45,125 nt of DNA from a virus, in IMG/VR virus record IMGVR_UViG_3300014166_000004, positions 1 through 45,125 of that record; one strand, 5' to 3'. Below, in pieces: positions 37,206 to 44,706 of the stretch (the stretch's first letter is position 1; every line of letters starts with the position of its first letter). The notes under the pieces are model-generated. The model worked only from the letters and a program-made list of their open reading frames with translations. It was not told the origin of the DNA and made no database searches. The position numbers and the translations under genes were made by a program.

Positions 37206-37957
37206 GCCCTCGCCTCCGTCGTGTAAGTGGGAACCTCGAGCCACTGGCGGCCGTCGAGCGTGTTCCCGTTCGCCGTCGGGGTTCGGCCGCCCCATTGTTT
37301 GAAGTAGAACGCGACGCCGGCGGCGATCGCCTGATCACGCGCCGAGCGGATGATCGCCGGATCGGCGCCGGCGGGAGCTTTCGGCGAGCTCAGTCCTCCG
37401 GCGATCAACCAATCGATCCCCTCGAGGTTCCATCGCACGTCGGCGATCGCGGGTTCGTAGGAAATGAACCGGCGCGCGGCCGGCGTCGCGCGGAGCTCCT
37501 CGAGGCGCCAGGTGTAATCGGGAGTTTCGACCGTGACGCCATACCAGACGTTCGGCCGCGGCCGCTCGAGCCACGCGGCCGGAACCCGCCGGCGGATCTC
37601 ACGCGCGCGTTTCGTGAGGAGGAGCCAGGTGAGGTTCGGCGTCGCCTCGATCAGATCGAACAGCCGGCGCCGCGGCGCCTCGAGCTCCTCGCGCGCCTCG
37701 AATACGTCGGCCATGGATGCACAAAACACGCGGGCCCGTTTCGCGTCGCGCGCGGCCGCGGCGTTCCATCGGACGGGATCGTGCCAGTGGTGATCGCCGA
37801 AAAAGCGACGCGGCGCGTCGGCGCCCCAAATGCCGAACCCGAGACGGTGAGCGAAGATCCGCGCGTAACACTCGTCGCACGCCGGCGACACCTCGACGCA
37901 TCCCCACCATGGGTTGAACGTGTGATCGGTCCAGCCGATCGCGGAGTCTTTCCCCAC
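37202..37957 (-). CDS. Phage Gp37/Gp68 family protein (DUF5131)
   Basis: A 251-residue protein. SAIGWTDHTFNPWWGCVEVSPACDECYARIFAHRLG is the family signature, with three Cys (GC...CDEC) in radical-SAM-like spacing. Further matches are RVFCASMADVFE, TWLLLTKRAREIRR, NVWYGVTVE, RFISYEPAIADV, IDWLIAGGLS and VAFYFKQWGGR. The biochemical role of this common phage family is not established; the Cys pattern suggests an iron-sulfur or radical-SAM relationship. GTG start; the upstream stop overlaps it (TAGTG). Confidence 0.88.
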   Translation of the reverse strand: MGKDSAIGWTDHTFNPWWGCVEVSPACDECYARIFAHRLGFGIWGADAPRRFFGDHHWHDPVRWNAAAARDAKRARVFCASMADVFEAREELEAPRRRLFDLIEATPNLTWLLLTKRAREIRRRVPAAWLERPRPNVWYGVTVETPDYTWRLEELRATPAARRFISYEPAIADVRWNLEGIDWLIAGGLSSPKAPAGADPAIIRSARDQAIAAGVAFYFKQWGGRTPTANGNTLDGRQWLEVPTYTTEARA

Positions 37958-38031
37958 TACGCCCGCCGCCAGGCGCGGAGCCGCTCGAGGACGATCCGGC
38001 AGAACTCGATCGGAATGACGATGTACTTCAT
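37957..38031 (-). CDS. Very small peptide gene (24 aa)
   Basis: MKYIVIPIEFCRIVLERLRAWRRA, a hydrophobic and basic helix. It is framed by an ATGA overlap with the nuclease gene and a TAGTG overlap with the DUF5131 gene. Exact coupling at both ends argues that it is translated, or at least kept as a linker cistron. Function unknown. Confidence 0.45.
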   Translation of the reverse strand: MKYIVIPIEFCRIVLERLRAWRRA

Positions 38032-39086
38032 GATGTTCGCTCCTCCGGCGGCGCCGCGGGCCCGTCGAGCCGAACGATCTCGAGTCGGAACGAGCCCTTC
38101 GGATCCGTCGTCGTGTATTTCTTTTTCACGTCGGCCGGGAGATCCGTCGTCGTTTTCTTTTGCCACTTGCCATTGATCACGAACGGCCCGGCGATCCCCT
38201 CCTCGATCCCGCGGAGTTGCCCCTTCACCTCGCGATCGAGCTTGTCGAATTCCTTCGCCGCGGCCGCGAGCTCGTCGCGCCTGGCGAGGAGCTTGATCAG
38301 GGCGGGATCGGTGAGCACGACGGCGCCGCGCGACTCGAGCGGCGGATTGCATTCGGTGCCGTACCACGCGCACCTCTTACACTCCGCGGCGTCGCCCTCG
38401 AGAAACGGCGGGAGCGTTTTCGCCTCGAGGTGATCGATCGCGCGCTCCGCCTTTTGAAGGAACTCCTCCATCCGATCGACGTGTTGATCGAGCTCCACTG
38501 GTAAGAGTTTCGGCAGGCCGGAGCGATCGAGGAGGAGAAATCCGAACGGTTCGCCGGCGCCCCACAAGTACGCGAGTAGCTGGTGCGCGCCCGATCGCGT
38601 CCATGGATTGTCGAATAGATCCTCGAACGTCTCGATCCGATCGACCATCATCGGCGACCACGCCTTCACCTCGAGCGGCGGCGCCGCGCCGGCGATCTCG
38701 ACCCGCGCGTCGACCTTGCCGGAGATTGCGACGCGGCCCTTCCGATCCTTGAGTTGAAACCGTTCCTGCTGCCCGATCAGTTTGAACGGCGGATCGGCGT
38801 CGCGGCCGACGCGTTGAAGATCCGAGAGGAGATCGCGCTCGCGATCGTCGCCGCGGCGGAACCTGGCGAGCACCTCCGCCGGCCAGGGCGGGAGCTTTTG
38901 CGGCCGGTCCATCTCGTACACCATGCGACGCACGCACGTGCGAAACGCCGACGCGTAGGCGTACGGGTGTGGAGTCTGCGGACGGGCGGAGCGCGCGACG
39001 TGCGCGCCCCATGCCGTTTCGATCCCCTTTGCGAGCGCCGTCGGCGTGAGCGGCGCCGGCGTCGTGTCGATTGCCGGCGCCGTCAT
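38028..39086 (-). CDS. Cas4/RecB-like PD-(D/E)XK exonuclease with Fe-S cluster motif
   Basis: A 352-residue protein. Cys51 (AFRTCVRRMVYE) and C236-x2-C239-x6-C246 (CKRCAWYGTEC) are spaced like the four-Cys Fe-S cluster of Cas4/AddB-type nucleases. ISGKVDARVE (Asp126) and PLEVKAW (Glu139-x-Lys141) form the PD-(D/E)XK active site, and GAHQLLAYLWG the QxxxY motif. No cas1/cas2 or repeat array is near, so it is a phage recombination exonuclease, not an adaptation enzyme. The partner annealing protein is probably the gene two upstream. Confidence 0.82.
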   Translation of the reverse strand: MTAPAIDTTPAPLTPTALAKGIETAWGAHVARSARPQTPHPYAYASAFRTCVRRMVYEMDRPQKLPPWPAEVLARFRRGDDRERDLLSDLQRVGRDADPPFKLIGQQERFQLKDRKGRVAISGKVDARVEIAGAAPPLEVKAWSPMMVDRIETFEDLFDNPWTRSGAHQLLAYLWGAGEPFGFLLLDRSGLPKLLPVELDQHVDRMEEFLQKAERAIDHLEAKTLPPFLEGDAAECKRCAWYGTECNPPLESRGAVVLTDPALIKLLARRDELAAAAKEFDKLDREVKGQLRGIEEGIAGPFVINGKWQKKTTTDLPADVKKKYTTTDPKGSFRLEIVRLDGPAAPPEERTS

Positions 39087-39583
39087 CGTCCACCTACGAT
39101 CTTGTCGATCGTCGCGACGTCGAGCGCGTCGAGCGCGCCGGCCTCACGTGCGGCGCCGTCGCCGTCGCCGGCGTGCGCTCGAGCGTCGAGCGGTTGCCGC
39201 TGCCGTTCGTAGATCGCCCGCTGAGCGAACCTCCCGAGTCGATCGAGAACGTCGGGCGTGAGCACGATCCGCGCGCCGGCTTGCGTCGAGAGCGCGACCG
39301 TGAGCGTCGCCGCGTCGAACGCGGCGTATACGTCCTCGCCGAGAAACTCGAGATCCTCGAGCGCGAGCCCGGCGTTGCGGAGCATCACGATCGCGGCGCC
39401 CTCGTCGCCGGGAGTCGGCGGGATCGGCGTGACGGGAGCCGACGACGATCCGATCCGCTTCGTCTCGATCCTCGAGTAGTCGCGCCGTCCCGTTTTCGTC
39501 CACACGTGGCCGGAGTCGGCATCGTGATCGAACTTGAACCGGGCGCCGGTTTGGAGCTCTGAGAACATTCGCTGCGAGTCCAT
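39083..39583 (-). CDS. Hypothetical protein (166 aa)
   Basis: MDSQRMFSELQTGARFKFDHDADSGHVWTKTGRRDYSRIETKRIGSSSAPVTPIPPTP, then a central helical/beta part (VMLRNAGLALEDLEFLGEDVYAAFD...). The N-terminus (GARFKFDxDxxxxVWTKTGxRxYS) resembles small phage proteins of unknown role that occur beside recombination genes. TAATG overlap with the upstream gene and ATGA with the nuclease gene indicate tight coupling. Confidence 0.6.
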   Translation of the reverse strand: MDSQRMFSELQTGARFKFDHDADSGHVWTKTGRRDYSRIETKRIGSSSAPVTPIPPTPGDEGAAIVMLRNAGLALEDLEFLGEDVYAAFDAATLTVALSTQAGARIVLTPDVLDRLGRFAQRAIYERQRQPLDARAHAGDGDGAAREAGALDALDVATIDKIVGGR

Positions 39584-40632
39584 TAGCCCTCCTCGCCGGG
39601 TTCACGTTGCGGCGGCGGCGTGCGGCGCGTGCCATGCGCGGGCCCGAACACGTCGTCGGCGTGGAGCTCCTGACTCACGCGGCCGGCGGGCGGGCCCGAC
39701 GGCGCCGGCCTGGCGTTCGTCGTGCCCTGCGGCGCCTGGCCGGCGCTCGCCCCTCCGGCCGGCGAGCTCGAGGCCGTCGCCGGCGTCGGCGCCGCGGCGG
39801 CCCGTTTGGCGGCGTCGGCGACCCATTGAGGCCCGTCGACGATCCACCGTTGCGACTCGTGCGTCTTGTACTTCGGGCATCCGTAGAAACCCGGGCGGCC
39901 GTTCTTGCCCTCGCGGAACACGCCGGTGCTCCCGCAATGAGGACAAACCGGCGGATCGACGTCGGGAGCTTTTTCCGACCTGGCGCCCAGGCGTTCGTCG
40001 CGCGTGCCGAACCCGCGGCCGTGTCGACACGCCTCGATCTTTTTCGGCGTGCCTTCCCAGGCGGCCGCGATCTCCTCGACGGGAACCGACTTCATACCCG
40101 CGAGCTCGCGCGTCACGCCGCCGTCGAGGTTCGCGCGCGCCGCTTTCCGCACGAGCACCTCGAGCGCGACGCCGGTTACGCCGCGGCAGAAATCATCCGT
40201 GCTCGAGCGCGCGCCTTCGATCTGCTCGAGCGTCTGACCCGTGATCCGGCATCGGCCCGAACCGCGAACGATGTACGTGAACACGTTCGCGTCGTTCCCG
40301 GTGATCTTCTCCGGATCGCTCACGTCGAACACGTCGATCCCCCACAGATCGCGGAACCGCTCCGCGCCGGAGTCCTGGCAGTAGCCGACGATCTGCCCGC
40401 CCTGATCGTCGGGCGCCTTGAACAGGAGCCAATCCGCCGGCGACGTCAACCGGATCGACGCGCGGCGGAGCGTCTCGACGACTTGAACGCGGGCCTCGAT
40501 GATCTCGACGGCCTCGCCCTTACGGCCGGCGAGCTCGTTCAAATTCGTCGGCGCGCCAGGATGGCGGATCAGGTGTTTCGGTTCGGCGTCGACGACTTCG
40601 GCGTCGACGGGTTTCGTGTTGCCGGTGCTCAT
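39583..40632 (-). CDS. Putative phage recombination protein (ssDNA-annealing type?) with zinc ribbon
   Basis: A 349-residue protein. The core (VVETLRRASIRLTSPADWLLFKAPDDQGGQIVGYCQDSGAERFRDLWGIDVFDVSDPEKITG, then TGVALEVLVRKAARANLDGGVTRELAGMKSVPVEEI) belongs to a conserved phage protein type next to Cas4-like nucleases. CPHCGSTGVFREGKNGRPGFYGCPKY is a zinc ribbon at ~230-255, and the last 80 residues are Ala/Pro-rich. Exonuclease plus annealing protein is a standard phage pairing, hence the proposal; no RecT, Erf or Sak motif is certain. Confidence 0.6.
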   Translation of the reverse strand: MSTGNTKPVDAEVVDAEPKHLIRHPGAPTNLNELAGRKGEAVEIIEARVQVVETLRRASIRLTSPADWLLFKAPDDQGGQIVGYCQDSGAERFRDLWGIDVFDVSDPEKITGNDANVFTYIVRGSGRCRITGQTLEQIEGARSSTDDFCRGVTGVALEVLVRKAARANLDGGVTRELAGMKSVPVEEIAAAWEGTPKKIEACRHGRGFGTRDERLGARSEKAPDVDPPVCPHCGSTGVFREGKNGRPGFYGCPKYKTHESQRWIVDGPQWVADAAKRAAAAPTPATASSSPAGGASAGQAPQGTTNARPAPSGPPAGRVSQELHADDVFGPAHGTRRTPPPQREPGEEG

Positions 40633-40853
40633 GCTTTGCCCTTTCGTTTGCTGCCAGGATTGCGGACGGTGATCGATACGCGGCGGCGGCCGCGCGCGGG
40701 TTTCTTCTGGCGCTCCTCGAGCTCTCGCTGCATCCCGTCTCGAATGCCCTCGAGCGCGTCGACGGGGAGCCCGTTCGCCATGGCGGCGACGACGGCCGCG
40801 GGTTCGCCGCGGAGCGTGAGACTCACGGTGATCAGTGCTTTCGCTTTTGCCAT
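40629..40853 (-). CDS. Small basic protein (74 aa)
   Basis: MAKAKALITVSLTLRGEPAAVVAAMANGLPVDALEGIRDGMQRELEERQKKPARGRRRVSITVRNPGSKRKGKA. One beta strand, helices and a very basic end that could bind nucleic acid. Coupled by ATGA to the recombination gene, and adjacent to the upstream stop. Unknown. Confidence 0.55.
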   Translation of the reverse strand: MAKAKALITVSLTLRGEPAAVVAAMANGLPVDALEGIRDGMQRELEERQKKPARGRRRVSITVRNPGSKRKGKA

Positions 40854-41054
40854 CTATCCCTCGTGCTGATCCGGATCGTGCTCGAGCACGCGCGCCGGAT
40901 CTGCGAGCGTGATCGTCGGCGCGTCGGTTTCGACGGCCTCCGCGAGGAGTCGATAGGCGCGGAGCGCGGCGGCCCCTTGCCCGTTGTAGCTGAAATGTTC
41001 GCGCGCGAACGCGGCGACGAGCGCGGCGAGATCGGATCGTTCGATCGTGATCAT
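40854..41054 (-). CDS. Small hypothetical protein (66 aa)
   Basis: MITIERSDLAALVAAFAREHFSYNGQGAAALRAYRLLAEAVETDAPTITLADPARVLEHDPDQHEG. Two helices and an acidic tail. ATGA overlap with the upstream gene. No motif recognised. Confidence 0.55.
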   Translation of the reverse strand: MITIERSDLAALVAAFAREHFSYNGQGAAALRAYRLLAEAVETDAPTITLADPARVLEHDPDQHEG

Positions 41055-41359
41055 GGGTTCGGGAGGCCCTCGCCGCCGTCGTCGTGATTGCGCGGCCGAT
41101 CGATCTTCCCGCCGGCGGCCAGGTGAGCGCGGCCGGCCTCGAGGAGCGTCGGCCGGTCGCGCGGGCGGAGATCGTCGAAATCGCGGAGCGGGATTATTGC
41201 CGGCCGGATCGTGTGCGCCTCGACGATCGTCGACGCCATGATCGCGGCCTCGCGGATCTCCGTCGGTGTGTAGCGGGCCGCGTAGATCTGTGACGCGAGC
41301 ACGTCGACGAGCGCGCGGAACTCCGGATCCGTCTGGTACCGCTCGACTACGCTCCTCAT
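41051..41359 (-). CDS. Hypothetical protein (102 aa)
   Basis: MRSVVERYQTDPEFRALVDVLASQIYAARYTPTEIREAAIMASTIVEAHTIRPAIIPLRDFDDLRPRDRPTLLEAGRAHLAAGGKIDRPRNHDDGGEGLPNP. The middle (QIYAARYTPTEIREAAIMASTIVEAHTIRP) is a helical module seen as small early proteins in some phages. ATGA overlaps with both neighbours. Unknown function. Confidence 0.58.
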   Translation of the reverse strand: MRSVVERYQTDPEFRALVDVLASQIYAARYTPTEIREAAIMASTIVEAHTIRPAIIPLRDFDDLRPRDRPTLLEAGRAHLAAGGKIDRPRNHDDGGEGLPNP

Positions 41360-41775
41360 CGTCGCCCCCTTCCGCGGATCCACTTGTGCGAGTTGCCGGC
41401 GGGCCGGCGCGGCGCCGCGGCGTCGATCGCGTGATCGGCCTCCGATCCGAACGTCTCGTCGTTGTGGCGCTTGCAGAGGAGCCCGTCGCCGGGTTTGTCG
41501 GTCATGAACCGGCCCTCGCCCATCTCGCACACGGCGACGATCGCGCCGGGCCCGTCGAGGATGAGAACGTCGGGCCATCGCCACTCGCCCGCGTCGGTTT
41601 TCACCTTGAAGTACTTCCCGCTCCCGTCGCGTTTCTCACACTCGAGGAGTCGGCCCTTCGCGCGATCGGCGCCGACGAGCACGCGATCGTAATGGCGGAA
41701 ACAGGACGGGAGCGGCGCGCGGCCGCTCGAGCTCGAGGAGCGGAACCCGCCGAACGTTCCGCGGAACCGCGTCAC
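41356..41775 (-). CDS. Hypothetical protein (139 aa)
   Basis: GTG start overlapping the upstream stop (GTGA). VTRFRGTFGGFRSSSSSGRAPLPSCFRHYDRVLVGADRAKGRLLECEKRDGSGKYFKVKTDAGEWRWPDVLILDGPGAIVAVCEMGEGRFMTDKPGDGLLCKRHN. Beta-rich with four scattered Cys and a LLCKRHN motif that could be half a zinc site. No family recognised. Confidence 0.55.
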   Translation of the reverse strand: MTRFRGTFGGFRSSSSSGRAPLPSCFRHYDRVLVGADRAKGRLLECEKRDGSGKYFKVKTDAGEWRWPDVLILDGPGAIVAVCEMGEGRFMTDKPGDGLLCKRHNDETFGSEADHAIDAAAPRRPAGNSHKWIRGRGRR

Positions 41776-42071
41776 GCCTCGCACCTCGCGAGGATCCCGG
41801 CGACGTCGGCGACGCCCGTCGATCGCGAGAGCCTGGCGGCGCGGCCGCATCCGGTGCACGCGAGGAGCTCGACGTCGGCCGCGGCCGGATCCTGGCGCCA
41901 GGTGCCGAGCTCGTGACGGTTCGCCCGCCCGTGCATCCGGACGGCGATCCGCTCGAGCACGATCGCCTGCTCGAGCGACGGGCCGGCGCCGTCGCGCGCG
42001 ATCGCGATCGCCGCCCGCGCGTGCTCGCGGTAGTGAGGATTACGGTTTCGTGTAGAATTGCCATCGCTCAT
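41772..42071 (-). CDS. Small protein with CxxC (99 aa)
   Basis: MSDGNSTRNRNPHYREHARAAIAIARDGAGPSLEQAIVLERIAVRMHGRANRHELGTWRQDPAAADVELLACTGCGRAARLSRSTGVADVAGILARCEA. A helical first half and a CTGCG zinc-knuckle-like second half. The leader is unusual: AAAGGA in front of the ATG and a long perfect hairpin further up (42097-42133). Function unknown. Confidence 0.6.
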   Translation of the reverse strand: MSDGNSTRNRNPHYREHARAAIAIARDGAGPSLEQAIVLERIAVRMHGRANRHELGTWRQDPAAADVELLACTGCGRAARLSRSTGVADVAGILARCEA

Positions 42072-42096
42072 TCGGTTCGGTCCTTTCGTGCTGGCG

Positions 42097-42133
42097 AACG
42101 CCGGCGGATCCCTTGCCAGGATCCGCCGGCGTT
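42097..42133 (+). terminator. Perfect 15-bp hairpin with a T run on the plus strand
   Basis: Arms AACGCCGGCGGATCC (42097-42111) and GGATCCGCCGGCGTT (42119-42133) with a 7-nt loop. On the plus strand they are followed by TTCGTTTTT, a textbook intrinsic terminator. On the minus strand no T run follows. All genes run on the minus strand, so it either stops antisense transcription or acts as a leader hairpin for the gene at 42071. Confidence 0.6.
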
Positions 42134-42148
42134 TCGTTTTTCAGAATC

Positions 42149-42769
42149 CTACTCCGCTCCCCGTCGCACCTGGCCGAACGCGCCGAACACCTTCGCGAAC
42201 CGCGCCGGCGCCGGGCCCAGGTACGTAACGTAGTTGCCGTGTGACGGTTGCGCGCATTCCTTGCGAGGCCGGAGCTCGAGGCCCTCGCGCCGGCGGCCGC
42301 GGTTCTCCTCGTCGATCGCCTTGAACCGGAGCCGGCGCTTTTCCGTGCTCTCGACGAACGCGATCCGCCGCGACGGAATACAGATCGGGAACTCGATCGG
42401 CGAGCTCACGCGCGGGAGATCCTCGAGCTCGTGCCCTTGCAGGGTTTGAAGCTGCTCGAGCGAGTACCCGATCCAGATCGCCGATCGGATCTCGCGGAGG
42501 TGCCACGCAAGCATCAACCGACACCAAAACGCCGGTACGAGCCCGCCGGGCGGGTTGATGAACACGCGGCCGCGCCAGGGCCGGCGGAGCCCGTTCTGTT
42601 TCTCCGAGTAGAACCGGCGCGCGCGGACGATCCGGTTCGCCTCCGCATGCGACGCGGGATCGAGATCGATCGCGCCGAGCACCTCGCGCGCGGCCTCGAC
42701 GTAATCGGCCGGCGTGAACCATTCGGGCGAGTCGCACGAGTGACGGGAGGCCGTTCGCGTGCGCGTCAT
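42149..42769 (-). CDS. dam: Phage DNA N-6-adenine methyltransferase (Dam family)
   Basis: A 206-residue protein of the phage Dam family. EWFTPADYVEAAREVLGAIDLDPASHAEAN (16-45) and FINPPGG (70-76) give the characteristic DLDPAS and NPP(G) motifs, with WFTP and RFYSEKQNGLRRPWRGRVFINPP in order. AIWIGYSLEQLQTL follows, and a basic C-terminal part (RRIAFVESTEKRRLRFKAIDEENRGRR). It methylates adenine N6, plausibly at GATC, which is very frequent in this genome. The ATG overlaps the upstream stop (ATGA). Confidence 0.88.
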   Translation of the reverse strand: MTRTRTASRHSCDSPEWFTPADYVEAAREVLGAIDLDPASHAEANRIVRARRFYSEKQNGLRRPWRGRVFINPPGGLVPAFWCRLMLAWHLREIRSAIWIGYSLEQLQTLQGHELEDLPRVSSPIEFPICIPSRRIAFVESTEKRRLRFKAIDEENRGRRREGLELRPRKECAQPSHGNYVTYLGPAPARFAKVFGAFGQVRRGAE

Positions 42770-43080
42770 GCTCGCGCCCTCGCGATCGCCTTGACCTGGC
42801 GCCGGGCCTCGCGGAGTCGCTCCGCCAGGCGAACGGCCTCGATCGCGTTCGCGGCGCCGCGGAGGAGCTCCGCCAGGCGGGCCCGCTCCTCCCGCGGCGC
42901 CGGCGTCTCGAAACGTCCCAGGAGGCCCTCGACGCGGCGCGCGAGGGTTCGGGCGGCGCTCACGTTGAACGGGCCCGACTCGCCGCATACGCCGCACGTG
43001 ACATAGATCCGCCGGCGACGGATCGCGACGGTGTACCCGCCGCACGGGCGGCGACAGAGCCGGCGGGCCTTAGTTGCCAT
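42766..43080 (-). CDS. Zinc-ribbon-containing helical protein (104 aa)
   Basis: MATKARRLCRRPCGGYTVAIRRRRIYVTCGVCGESGPFNVSAARTLARRVEGLLGRFETPAPREERARLAELLRGAANAIEAVRLAERLREARRQVKAIARARA. C9, C13, C29 and C32 form a zinc ribbon; the rest is a long basic helix. Overlaps the upstream membrane-protein gene by 11 nt and the Dam gene by ATGA. Unknown. Confidence 0.62.
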   Translation of the reverse strand: MATKARRLCRRPCGGYTVAIRRRRIYVTCGVCGESGPFNVSAARTLARRVEGLLGRFETPAPREERARLAELLRGAANAIEAVRLAERLREARRQVKAIARARA

Positions 43081-43231
43081 CGCGCGGCCTCACGTGGCGG
43101 TGAGAGTCGACGGTGCCCAGACTCGAGAGCCGGCGCCGTTCGCGCGTCGCCTGGCGGCCGACGATCACGCGCGCGAGGAGATAGAGGCCGGCGAGCGCGA
43201 ACCCGCCGGCCAGGAGGATCAGCGGAGCCAT
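43070..43231 (-). CDS. Small single-pass membrane protein (53 aa)
   Basis: MAPLILLAGGFALAGLYLLARVIVGRQATRERRRLSSLGTVDSHRHVRPRDGN. Residues 3-24 are a hydrophobic span followed by a basic cytoplasmic tail. It overlaps both neighbours (13 and 11 nt). It could be an early membrane-targeted host-interaction protein; no family recognised. Confidence 0.58.
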   Translation of the reverse strand: MAPLILLAGGFALAGLYLLARVIVGRQATRERRRLSSLGTVDSHRHVRPRDGN

Positions 43232-43488
43232 AGACACTCGAATTCCGGATTCTGGTAGAACCTCGAGTCGAGCGCCGCGAAAATCACGCCGTCCGACTTG
43301 CGTCGCCCGATCGACCAGATCCATTGTTCCGTCGATCCGACACAGTAGTCGCGATCGTCGACGAACCGATCGAGCGCGAACGTTCCCCGATAGAGATCGC
43401 CCTGCTGCGGCGCGACGAGGGCGGCCATTTGCTCGACGTCGAGGGCCTCGCCCTTTTCGAGCTTCCGACGCATCGCGAGGTTTCTCAC
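43219..43488 (-). CDS. Hypothetical protein (89 aa)
   Basis: GTG start overlapping the upstream stop (GTGA). VRNLAMRRKLEKGEALDVEQMAALVAPQQGDLYRGTFALDRFVDDRDYCVGSTEQWIWSIGRRKSDGVIFAALDSRFYQNPEFECLWLR. The second half is an aromatic-rich beta sheet. The GTG is preceded by GGAGGTGCGATC, a site repeated before the gene at 43898 to 43485. Unknown function. Confidence 0.6.
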   Translation of the reverse strand: MRNLAMRRKLEKGEALDVEQMAALVAPQQGDLYRGTFALDRFVDDRDYCVGSTEQWIWSIGRRKSDGVIFAALDSRFYQNPEFECLWLR

Positions 43489-43898
43489 GATCGCACCTCC
43501 GATCGTTCACGCCGCTCGAGCTCCTCTATCGCCTGGCGCGCGATCGCCTGGTAGAACCCGACCCAGTACGGCGGATCCTCGCCGCCGCGATCGTTGCGGC
43601 CGTGTCGCTCCTCGCCATCCGTGAGCGTCTGACGGAGGCGCGCGACGAGCGTCGACGGAACGGGCGGCGCGAGCTCGCGCGACGTCCTCGAGGGCCGCCA
43701 GTATCTCTCGACGGCGCGGCGGAGCGCCGGCCGGATCCACGTCTCGAGCCACAGGTGCACGCGATCGATCCGCTGACTCTCAGCCGGCGACCACGGCCCG
43801 AGCTCGCGCCCGATGAGCGTCGCCGGCCATCCGGAGCCGGGCCCGCGATCGATGAGCTCGAGCACCTGGCGGAGCTCGTCGGCCTCCCGCCGGTTCAC
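43485..43898 (-). CDS. Hypothetical helical protein (137 aa)
   Basis: GTG start overlapping the upstream stop (GTGA) with GGAGG six bases before it. VNRREADELRQVLELIDRGPGSGWPATLIGRELGPWSPAESQRIDRVHLWLETWIRPALRRAVERYWRPSRTSRELAPPVP... ending AIEELERRERSEVRS. The mostly helical, Trp-rich core is unlike known families. Its last residues (SEVRS) repeat those of the upstream gene because the ribosome-site sequence is duplicated. Confidence 0.6.
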   Translation of the reverse strand: MNRREADELRQVLELIDRGPGSGWPATLIGRELGPWSPAESQRIDRVHLWLETWIRPALRRAVERYWRPSRTSRELAPPVPSTLVARLRQTLTDGEERHGRNDRGGEDPPYWVGFYQAIARQAIEELERRERSEVRS

Positions 43899-44326
43899 GA
43901 TCGCACCTCCGACGGTTTGCACGTCGCACACGGACACGGCCGGCCGGTGATCTGAGCGGTGGCGTGCCATACGCCCTCGCCGGTGTCGACGATGCGCTCG
44001 ACTACGGCCGCCAGGATCTCGAGTTGCCGGCCGTCGGAGGGTTTCCACGCGACGTACGATCGTACGAGCTTCTCGACGTCGGCATACGCGCGCCGCCAGT
44101 TGGGACGGTTGTCGTCGGAGAGCATCGCCGTGTGGAACTTGATCGCGTGCTCCTGATAGGCGATCGCGGCGTCGGCGTTCGTCTCGTCGAGGACGGGGAA
44201 CACCTCGCGGCGATCCTCGATCGCGAGCTCGCCGGCGACGATCCGGACCCGGCGCGCGCGTTGCTCCGCCGGCGTGTCGGGCCGTTGCTGCGCGCGTTGC
44301 GACGCGCGGATGGTGCGCGCCGTCAT
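43895..44326 (-). CDS. Hypothetical protein (143 aa)
   Basis: MTARTIRASQRAQQRPDTPAEQRARRVRIVAGELAIEDRREVFPVLDETNADAAIAYQEHAIKFHTAMLSDDNRPNWRRAYADVEKLVRSYVAWKPSDGRQLEILAAVVERIVDTGEG, then PCPCATC near the C-terminus (three Cys, possible metal site). ATGA overlap with the upstream gene. No family recognised. Confidence 0.6.
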   Translation of the reverse strand: MTARTIRASQRAQQRPDTPAEQRARRVRIVAGELAIEDRREVFPVLDETNADAAIAYQEHAIKFHTAMLSDDNRPNWRRAYADVEKLVRSYVAWKPSDGRQLEILAAVVERIVDTGEGVWHATAQITGRPCPCATCKPSEVRS

Positions 44327-44706
44327 GAGCGGCCGCCCTTCCGGCCGCCCTTGCCACGGATCGCGGCCGCGGGATCGATCCCGCGCTCGCGCTTCGTCTC
44401 GAGGGCCTTCGACGCGGCGCGCCGGCGCGTGACTTTGTTCGCGCGCTCCCGCTGACCGATGATCGCGGCCATGACGCGCGGCGGGATCACGAGTCGGATC
44501 GCGCGCTCGTCGCCGGTGATCCGCTGCAGCAGGATCTCGTCTTTCCCGTCGTAGCGGTAGCCGTCGACGACCCACGTCGAGGAGTTGCCGTACGCGTCGG
44601 TGATCGTGATCGTCGTGCTTTTGTGGATCGCCGCGACATTGTTCCCGAGCTCGCGGAGTCGCGTAGAGAATTCGTCACGCGGCAGTACTTCGGACGGGTT
44701 GCTCAT
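44323..44706 (-). CDS. Hypothetical basic protein (127 aa)
   Basis: MSNPSEVLPRDEFSTRLRELGNNVAAIHKSTTITITDAYGNSSTWVVDGYRYDGKDEILLQRITGDERAIRLVIPPRVMAAIIGQRERANKVTRRRAASKALETKRERGIDPAAAIRGKGGRKGGRS. A beta-rich middle (TTITITDAYGNSSTWVVDGYRYDGKDEILLQRI) and a Lys/Arg-rich tail suggest nucleic-acid binding. AAAGGA precedes the ATG, in a leader related to that of the gene at 42071. Confidence 0.6.
   Translation of the reverse strand: MSNPSEVLPRDEFSTRLRELGNNVAAIHKSTTITITDAYGNSSTWVVDGYRYDGKDEILLQRITGDERAIRLVIPPRVMAAIIGQRERANKVTRRRAASKALETKRERGIDPAAAIRGKGGRKGGRS

Noticed and set aside
38028-39086. Cas4-like gene as part of a CRISPR system
   Set aside because: No repeat-spacer array, cas1 or cas2 in the window; phage recombination context explains it.
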